The position numbers and the translations under genes were made by a program. The notes below the pieces were generated by a model that was not told where the DNA came from, searched no databases, and saw nothing but the letters and a program-made list of their open reading frames with translations. This document shows, piece by piece, positions 57,805-64,000 of a stretch of 64,000 nucleotides of DNA (position 1 is its first letter; each line of letters starts with the position of its first letter). Source of the stretch: Pseudofabraea citricarpa (taxonomy: Eukaryota; Ascomycota; Leotiomycetes; Helotiales; Dermateaceae); the NCBI GenBank assembly GCA_029641185.1, contig JAPWGK010000017.1, positions 682,001 to 746,000 on the forward strand, written 5' to 3'.

Positions 57805-59790
57805 ATGGCAGACCCGAAGCCACAAAACGATGCACCGAGTCCCATCTCGCAGACCAATGTCGTACATTTTCCCGAGTTCGAAAACTCTCCCGAGGATGGT
57901 CACAATGGCATTAATCGCGTCAAAACAAACCAGTCAACCGTGTCTTACAAGTCCGAATTCGACCCAGACAACCCTACACGAGCACCAATAGTCAAAGTAG
58001 GAACATGAATTCTCCTCGGAGTGCGTATGTTAATGAACACAGCGTCGGAGGACTCGAACGAACACCTTCAAGACTGTTGACACAGCTGCCTTCCGACCGA
58101 ATTGGGCACCAGGGCAAGAACCGGGACTCGACCCCTCCAAACCGAACGGTGGCAGAGCTGAGACCGTCACTCTGCATGAACAGTGCCAGATAACAGTTGT
58201 GGATTTCAGTGAGGAAGATATGGTTATGCGCGAGCTCGATAATTTAACCTTGATCGATTTCCTGGACGAGAAGCAGGAGCCGTGGATTAAGTGTCGGTGG
58301 ATTAATGTTAATGGGCTGAGCTGGGATGTCATACAGGCTTTGGGAAAACACAAGAGACTTCATAAGCTGGCCATAGAGGATCTGGTTAATACAAACAATC
58401 GGACAAAGGCAGATTGGTATGTTTTTAATCAGTACTGCGATTGGCAAATACTGACAGCATTATAGGTATCCCGATCACACCTATATAGTCCTTACGCTGC
58501 AAAAGCTTGTGCATCTTCATCCAGAAGACGAATCGGACGATGAATCGGATTCAGATGGTGGCAGTACGAAAACGGCTGGGCAGACCAGGCGTGGGCGCAT
58601 CGCTGAAGCTTTCCATAATTTCTTCAGCTCAGATAAAGATGATGATCAAGACCAGGAAAAAGGAAGTGGGTTTATTGTTGGCCACACGGATGGTGTGGCA
58701 ACTGCTCCTGTGCAGAAGCTTAGAACTCTGCAGCAGTACCACGGAGGTCCCAATCAGGAACGGATGGCATTCATGGTGAGTTGAACATCTGCATGTGAAA
58801 TATTCAATGCGTTTTCAGACTGTCCAGCACAGATGATCCTAACGTCGAAATTTTGGGGTTTTAGGAACGTCATTCAGCCCTTACTCGGAAAGGGCTAGCT
58901 GTTAGTGCTGAGCAGGTCTCGATCTTTCTTACAGCAGGTGAGTTAAGCTGACCAGGTCATTGACTTCTATTGCTCACTGCTTTTTAGATAACACTATCAT
59001 TTCATTCTTCGAGTCATCAGCCGATGACGTTGAAAAGCCCATTTTGCATCGTCTTAGTATCTCCGACACTATCCTTCGGCGTTCCTGTGATGCATCGATG
59101 ATCACACAAGCTATCATAGATGCAATCATCGATCTCGCTATTCCAGTAGCATCAGCCTTCCAAGATGTAATTGGCGAACTGGAACTTGATGTCTTGACCG
59201 AACCAAGCATCAAACATACAAAGAGCTTATACATCGTCACGAGCGAAATTACAGCAATGCGGAATATTGTTAGTCCAATTGTTAATCTGATCAATGCCTT
59301 GCGAGATCACAAGAGTGGCGGCCAGATTTCAGCAGCATCTCGAGATATCACCAAGGTACAAACTGGAGTCAAGATCAGTCCTGTAGCCGAGACATATCTT
59401 GGGGATGTTGAAGATCACTGTGTTCTCATCACTCAGTCCCTGGATCAGATGAGGCGTTTAGCTGATGATATGATTGACCTTATTTTCAACACAGTTTCAG
59501 CCTATCAGAACGAGTCTATGAAACAACTCACTGTAGTGACGATTATCTTTTTGCCTTTGACTTTCCTCACGGGGTTGTTCGGCATGAATTTTACACATTT
59601 TAAAGGAATTGAAGGCTCAGATCTATTCTTTTGGGAGATTGCTTTGCCTGTAGTTTTTGCAGTCACGATGTTTATGCTGAGAGGAAAGCTCACAAGATGG
59701 TTCGTCAAGATTGTGCAGAGAAGAGGAATTTCGAAGAGTAAGAAGAGACGTTTGAGAAGAGAAGAGCAAGCGAAGCGAAAAAGGAGATGA
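57805..59790 (+). CDS. CorA-type Mg2+ transporter (Alr1/Mnr2 family)
   Basis: Five exons (57805-57996, 58043-58416, 58466-58775, 58865-58937, 58988-59790) give about 583 aa. CorA proteins are pentameric Mg2+ channels; fungal Alr1 and Mnr2 sit in the plasma or vacuolar membrane. The cytosolic domain begins NTFKTVDTAAFRPNWAPG and CQITVVDFSEEDM, then KLAIEDLVNTNNRTKADWY. An acidic loop (HPEDESDDESDSDG) may sense cations. Two C-terminal membrane spans flank the signature GMN in FLTGLFGMNF (about 515), with a basic C-terminus. The first intron (46 nt) has a weak GTAGGA donor; it is the join that links the MADPKPQ start to the conserved frame, so exon 1 is the least certain part. Confidence 0.9.
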
Positions 59791-60227
59791 ACTCTGTAAG
59801 AAAAGATACCCCTAGCATAATGAGTGTATAATTACTATACAATAATCGCAGAACCTCTTGTCGATCAAGTTGAGACAAGTGAGTCAAGGGACTGACATTT
59901 TTAATTTTGGTACTCACTACAACTCACACGGCGCGTTCCGACACGTGCTAAACAGATGTCACTGAGCTGGCTGATGCTTGCAGTCGCTGAGGCAGCAGCA
60001 GAAATAATATGGCGGCTTCTACACAGTATTCTTGTCATCAAACGCCCTCGGCAGCGATCTCTGGGCAGCTTGGTACCAAACTCATAAGCAGCCCATCTCC
60101 CACCTTAGTTTTCAAGCTCTTTCACACGCAAAATCGACGCTTCTCCAGCCTCGAAAACGCCCTCAGCAAAGCCAAGCGCCAAAATCGCCCTCGCTAAACC
60201 GCCTCATTTCCCTGCCTTCTGCACAAG
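59791..60227. other. intergenic region
   Basis: About 0.44 kb between two plus-strand genes, holding the CorA 3' end and the promoter of the zinc-finger gene. I see nothing else. Confidence 0.6.
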
Positions 60228-61363
60228 ATGGACTCCTTCAACTTCCATTTGCTAGACCAGAACGCCCTCGAGCAAACTCTTGCGTTCTTTCAAGCCTATC
60301 CCGAACCTCCACTGGACATCACAGCCGGGTTTGATGGCTTTTCAGCTATGCTTGATGATGCTGTCGCGGAGCATGATTGGATGGTAGATATCGAGTCGCA
60401 AAATGCTGGCCAAACTGGGTGAGTAAAAAAAAAAGTCAGTTGCGCTAACAGGGCGACAGCTACGTGCTCCCGATTAGTCCTACATTTGAATTGTCTGTTA
60501 GCGAGGGTGAGAAGCAACCAGCACATACATACCGCCAGACAACCCAACGCGGAGAAGGATTTGCCCGAGACTTACCGCCCATGCTTGCACTGGTTGGTCG
60601 TACAGTGTCTTGTTCTTGGGCAGACTGTCCATATTCCACAAGGAATCAAAACGAGCTTACAGATCATCTGGAAGGCCATCTGAAAAGGATACCGCAGCCA
60701 ATCTATCCTTCACGTTGCCTCTGGAAAGGATGCAAATCCAAGGTCGTATTCAAAAGTCAATCCGTCCATAAAAAGCATCTCCGAAACATCCATACCCATC
60801 CTCTCACTTGTAATACACCTGGATGCTCGGTCAGGAAGTCTTTTAGGGATCAGACTGATTTGAAGCGACACAAAACTACGGCGCATTCAGAAGAGCGCGA
60901 CTATGAGTGCCCTTACAATACATGTGAAGCTCAAACCAAGACTTTTGCGCGGAAGGATAAGTGGGCAAAACACATTCGAGATACCCAACACGAGAATGAT
61001 GCATTTTGCCCCTTTGATCACTGTCGGCGAGCAAAATCTCCACCGTTTGACGATCGAAAAAACATAGTGCATCATTTCATGAACTCTCATCCTGCCTTAA
61101 AAGCACATGAGCGTATTGAGTGTCGACTTGGATCTTGCGAGCAAAACATGCACAGCAGCCATTTCACTCGGGGTGGAATAGATGAACATCTTCTAGAGCA
61201 TCACAAGATTAAGAGGCCGTGGTTGCATACGCAAGCAATGAAAAGAGAAGCCAACAATATGTACTGGATTTTCACCGTCGATGATATGAGAGGAAAGGAA
61301 TGGCACGACTGTAGCCTGTGCTCTGCCCAAGATGATCACCTACAGGCCTCGTTCTTTACTTGA
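60228..61363 (+). CDS. C2H2 zinc-finger protein
   Basis: Exons 60228-60418 and 60460-61363 (41-nt intron, phase 2) give about 364 aa. The N-terminal 100 residues are acidic with Phe/Leu clusters (MDSFNFHLLDQNALEQTLAF), like an activation region. Then several C2H2 fingers follow: CSWADCPYSTRNQNELTDH, CLWKGCKSKVVF, CNTPGCSVRKSFRDQTDLKRH, CPYNTCEAQTKTFARKDKWA and CPFDHCRRAKSPPFDDRKN. The spacing is irregular, with basic, His-rich linkers. Such proteins are usually nuclear DNA-binding factors; target genes are unknown and I cannot assign a named orthologue. Confidence 0.85.
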
Positions 61364-61984
61364 GCAAGTTTACCCATGATCTTGTGGCCTGTTACACATA
61401 TCATGATGACCCGAGAATCAGTTCAGCAAGGTCTCGGGTTCAAATATCCTTTCATCCTTTGATAGTTGTGGTGCTCATGCTTTAGAATTATGAATATTTT
61501 GCTTCTTTTTCTTTCTGGCCCTTCTTTTTGGTCCTCGCCATTTTCCTCTGCCTGAGATAACTTATGATTCTTTTAAGTATTTGAGTTTTCCTCCTGATTT
61601 CTTGTCGCTCTTTATAGACTAGTTGTAGGCCCTTAAAATACGATTGGACAAGTGAGACTTTTGATTTATCCTAGTGACAATAAGTGAAGCGTCTGGCAAT
61701 ATCAACATACAGCTACCTTTAATAGACATGGTGTCAGTGCAATATTGTGAGAACACTAAATTCCTAGGTACCTACCTAGGTAGGCTCTCATCAACATTCA
61801 AAATCCCAGTTTGTCCCGTGATCAACACGCACACTGATCACATGTCGATGTCGATGCGGCCGCCGGCTTAGCGAGATTCTTAGCTCGGTTCAACCCACAA
61901 ACATTTCGTGGATTTGCGATCTCGAACTTTTTATCGACAACCTCAAAACGACAATCCCTTTCGAACAACTAAACTACCGCAAAA
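61364..61984. promoter_or_regulatory. intergenic region with RPS19 promoter
   Basis: About 0.6 kb. It carries the third CCTACCTAGGT element (61770-61784) about 200 nt before the RPS19 start. T-rich tracts occur near 61500-61570. A short ATG frame (61842-61871) would be an upstream ORF only if transcription starts that far upstream. Confidence 0.55.
61770..61784. repeat. CCTACCTAGGT element, copy 3 (14-nt palindrome)
   Basis: ACCTACCTAGGTAGG contains the perfect 14-nt palindrome CCTACCTAGGTAGG at 61771-61784, and it is preceded by another CCTAGGTA at 61763-61770. Confidence 0.7.
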
Positions 61985-62713
61985 ATGGCCGGTGGTGTTT
62001 CCGTTCGCGATGTTGATGTGAGTAAATACAAGTCTGGAGGATGAAGAATGGGAGAAAGATGAATGCACCGACCTCTTCGACGCCATCGACAGTCGACTCC
62101 ATCGAGAACAATTGAGCAGGCGCGAGGGGGTCGGAATGACCTCTGCTGACGGAATGATGCTGATTCGACGGGTGATTCCAGGCGCAAAAGTTCATTGAGG
62201 CATACTCTGCTTTCTTGAAGAGACAGGGAAAGCTTCCCATCCCTGGTATGAATTTGCGCTTCCTCCCCTCCTAGTTCCCTAATACTGATCTTCACTCTTC
62301 TCAGGTTGGGTTGATACCGTCAAGACCGGCCCAGCAAAGGAGCTCCCACCTCAATCTATCGATTGGTTCTACGTTCGCGCCGCATCCATCGCTCGTCACG
62401 TCTACCTCCGCAAAACCGTCGGTGTTGGTCGTCTACGAAAGGTTCACGGCTCCACCCGCAACCGTGGATCCCGCCCATCCCACCACGTCGATGCCAGTGG
62501 AAGTGTTGACCGTAAGGTTATGCAAGCTCTTGAGAAGATTGGTGTTCTTGAGCAAGACGAGGACAAGGGAGGTCGCCGTATCACTCAAAGTGGACAGCGT
62601 GATTTGGACCGTTAGTGATCACCACACACATATTACAGGGCCCTGCTAACAAAAAATCAGGTATCGCTCAAACTACCATTGAGGCTGATGAGGAAGAAGA
62701 TGATGACGAGTAA
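61985..62713 (+). CDS. RPS19: 40S ribosomal protein S19 (eS19)
   Basis: Exons 61985-62017, 62182-62245, 62305-62610 and 62661-62713 give 151 aa. eS19 sits in the head of the small ribosomal subunit and is needed for 18S rRNA maturation. The sequence follows the family throughout: VSVRDVDAQKFIEAYSAFLK, WVDTVKTGPAKELPP, DWFYVRAASIARHVYLRK, GSRPSHHVDASGSVDRKVM, LEKIGVLEQDEDKGGRRIT and SGQRDLDRIAQ. It ends in an acidic run (EADEEEDDDE). The first coding exon is only 33 nt and the first intron (164 nt) is the longest in the gene, as is common in fungal ribosomal-protein genes. Confidence 0.97.
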
Positions 62714-63787
62714 ATTCATTGCATTTTAAGGTCTGGGTATTTGGGTTTATTTGCAGCATAGGGCTTGCTTGCACGGTGTATTCAAAATGAATTTGCGGCA
62801 CTTCAAATCCAAACCTCTCCCTTGAAAGTGCTTCTCAGCCTGTTTTCTGTGAGACGTGCAACCATGATAATATGAAAGTGTACAGTGAAGCCTCAGCTAC
62901 TAGTTTGCGTAGCTGATAGCACCTTGGACGAACACATATGCAGATAATGTTTTCCTCGGATCTTTTGTGGTGAACATATCAACTCCATAGCCAGGCTACA
63001 GTCCTTGGAGCCGTTGGATTTCGTCCTCCCATTCCCTTCTTGAGCGCACCAACCCTCCATTCCCCTCTTCCTGCATGCAGCATGCATGTATTTCTTTTTC
63101 CTGTCGACTTTTCGAAAAATCAGCCATTAAGAGACGAACGGGAAGCCGCAACTACTATACTCGAAACTTATTTCCTCCCGAGGTCGATATTCAACTAAGA
63201 TCGGCATCGCTTCACTTAACCTCGACATCACTTCTGTAACCACGGTTCAGATACTTATACTCTTTCCTTTATTATCTCTGACTCCATCTCCCTCCACCTC
63301 CTGCCTTCTTCTTTTCTCGTTTATATCCCAACTTCACGCAACTACCTACCTTCTCGCGTGCACTGGGTAGTATTTGAAGTTCGCGCGCACGCAACCTGGG
63401 TTCACGAACAATATCACTCAGTACACAGTACACAGTACACAGCAGTTCAAACGCTACTGCAGAAGAAGGTAAGATCTCACTTTTATTTACACACGCACTT
63501 CTAATCCTGGCTAATCAGCGAACCCAGCTTGAAGTTACTGATCTCGCGTTCCGGCTTCTGTGAACTACGTGCCTGTCGGCAACTAGCTAAGGCTGTTCTT
63601 CTGCAGCTGTCGCGTACCTAAGGTAAGCCCTCATATCCTTAGTTCAGCATCTGCACCATTATCTGCAATCTTCAGTTGAGAGATGCATGTGGTTCGCGTC
63701 TCACTGTTTTTTCATGATTCGGTCTCACTCGCAAGATTCTAACAAGTCCGATCTTAGTTACTGCGTTCAAGGGACCTCCGCCCCAAA
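62714..63787. other. intergenic region and probable long spliced leader
   Basis: About 1.07 kb. The right half is a CT-rich leader (about 63240-63350) followed by a GTACACA repeat (63418-63441) and sequences that look like 5'-UTR introns, for example a GTAAGATC donor at 63471 with a CTAATCAG acceptor near 63520. No coding region is recognised. Confidence 0.45.
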
Positions 63788-64000
63788 ATGGCTGGTGGTA
63801 AAAAACAGCGAGAGGCGAGAAGACGCCCGCAACGTTTGTTTAGAGGCTTACCAGACCTTGAAGAAGAAGTCAGATACAAGGTATCACAGCCTAAAAAGAC
63901 GCCTACGGTGTTACATCGGCCTGCAACGGTTATAGATATCTCCGAGTCTGATGAAGATATTCCTCGTAGGACAGGGAAGTTAGTCGAGCTTATTAAGGTA
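63788..64000 (+). CDS. 5' end of an unrecognised gene, cut by the window edge
   Basis: An ATG opens a frame of 71 codons that is still open at the last base. The start is very basic (MAGGKKQREARRRPQRL), then LFRGLPDLEEEVRYKV, and later TVIDISESDEDIPRR, a hydrophobic-acidic patch like a SUMO-interaction motif. The basic head suggests a nuclear protein. The long CT-rich leader fits a regulated gene. I do not recognise the family from this fragment. Confidence 0.6.
   Translation, partial: MAGGKKQREARRRPQRLFRGLPDLEEEVRYKVSQPKKTPTVLHRPATVIDISESDEDIPRRTGKLVELIKV

Noticed and set aside
61400..61460. tRNA-like GGGTTCAAAT segment
   Set aside because: It resembles a B box, but no matching A box, acceptor stem or anticodon arm can be folded around it.
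1..64000. CRISPR arrays, bacterial operons, transposons, rRNA
   Set aside because: No spaced direct repeats, no Shine-Dalgarno organisation, no terminal inverted repeats with transposase motifs and no rRNA sequence were seen; the genes are spliced and eukaryotic.

Overview
This window is nuclear DNA of a filamentous ascomycete (Pezizomycotina). Almost every gene is broken by several short spliceosomal introns of about 46-100 nt with GTAAGT-like donors and CTAAC-like branch sites. The gene set is typical of the group: Tel1, Nup192, Cul4, Fzo1, Mip1, Lsm3, RPS19, Ptc1-type PP2C and a fructosyl-amine oxidase. Base composition is moderate, with AT-rich, CT-rich and microsatellite-bearing intergenic DNA. 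That would fit Leotiomycetes, but the class is a guess. Gene models were built by hand from reading frames, splice sites and intron phase.

Layout from left to right. 0.6-2.8 kb (+): alpha/beta-hydrolase fused to a dual-specificity phosphatase. 4.0-6.0 kb (-): PP2C phosphatase (Ptc1 type). 7.4-8.2 kb (-): ESCRT-III Vps2, head to head with Fzo1 at 8.5-11.3 kb (+). 11.3-14.9 kb: the longest gene-poor stretch, with ORF fragments I cannot name. 14.9-15.9 kb (+): secreted ferritin-like protein of the LsdA/Rds1 type. 16.6-19.3 kb (-): cullin-4. 19.9-25.2 kb (-): Nup192, divergent from the nine-exon Tel1/ATM kinase at 25.7-34.9 kb (+). 35.4-36.4 kb (-): GPI deacetylase (PIG-L/Gpi12), divergent from an uncharacterised membrane protein at 37.0-37.6 kb (+). 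The stop region of that gene overlaps by 16 nt a second uncharacterised membrane/coiled-coil gene at 37.6-38.7 kb (-). 39.2-42.7 kb (-): mitochondrial DNA polymerase Mip1, divergent from an Slx8-like RING protein at 43.2-44.3 kb (+). 44.7-46.4 kb (-): CofD/YvcK-family protein. 47.0-49.2 kb (-): mitochondrial PPR-type protein, divergent from Lsm3 at 49.7-50.2 kb (+). 51.0-53.1 kb (+): GTPBP1/2-like GTPase. 54.1-55.0 kb (+): low-complexity, disordered protein. 55.3-56.8 kb (-): fructosyl-amine oxidase (amadoriase), divergent from a CorA Mg2+ channel at 57.8-59.8 kb (+). 60.2-61.4 kb (+): C2H2 zinc-finger protein. 62.0-62.7 kb (+): RPS19. 63.8-64.0 kb (+): the 5' end of an unrecognised gene cut by the window edge.

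This is mostly housekeeping DNA. Several genes touch genome maintenance (Tel1, Cul4, an Slx8-like ligase, Mip1) or mitochondria (Fzo1, Mip1, the PPR protein), but they do not form a cluster. I see no transposon, CRISPR array, rRNA or tRNA, and no obvious secondary-metabolite cluster. The most interesting items are the hydrolase-phosphatase fusion, the eukaryotic CofD/YvcK homologue, an amadoriase apparently without its usual peroxisomal tail, two GC-AG introns, a thrice-repeated palindromic CCTACCTAGGT element, an ACGT inverted repeat plus TATA box ahead of a uORF-rich CorA leader, and the overlapping pair of unknown membrane-protein genes.
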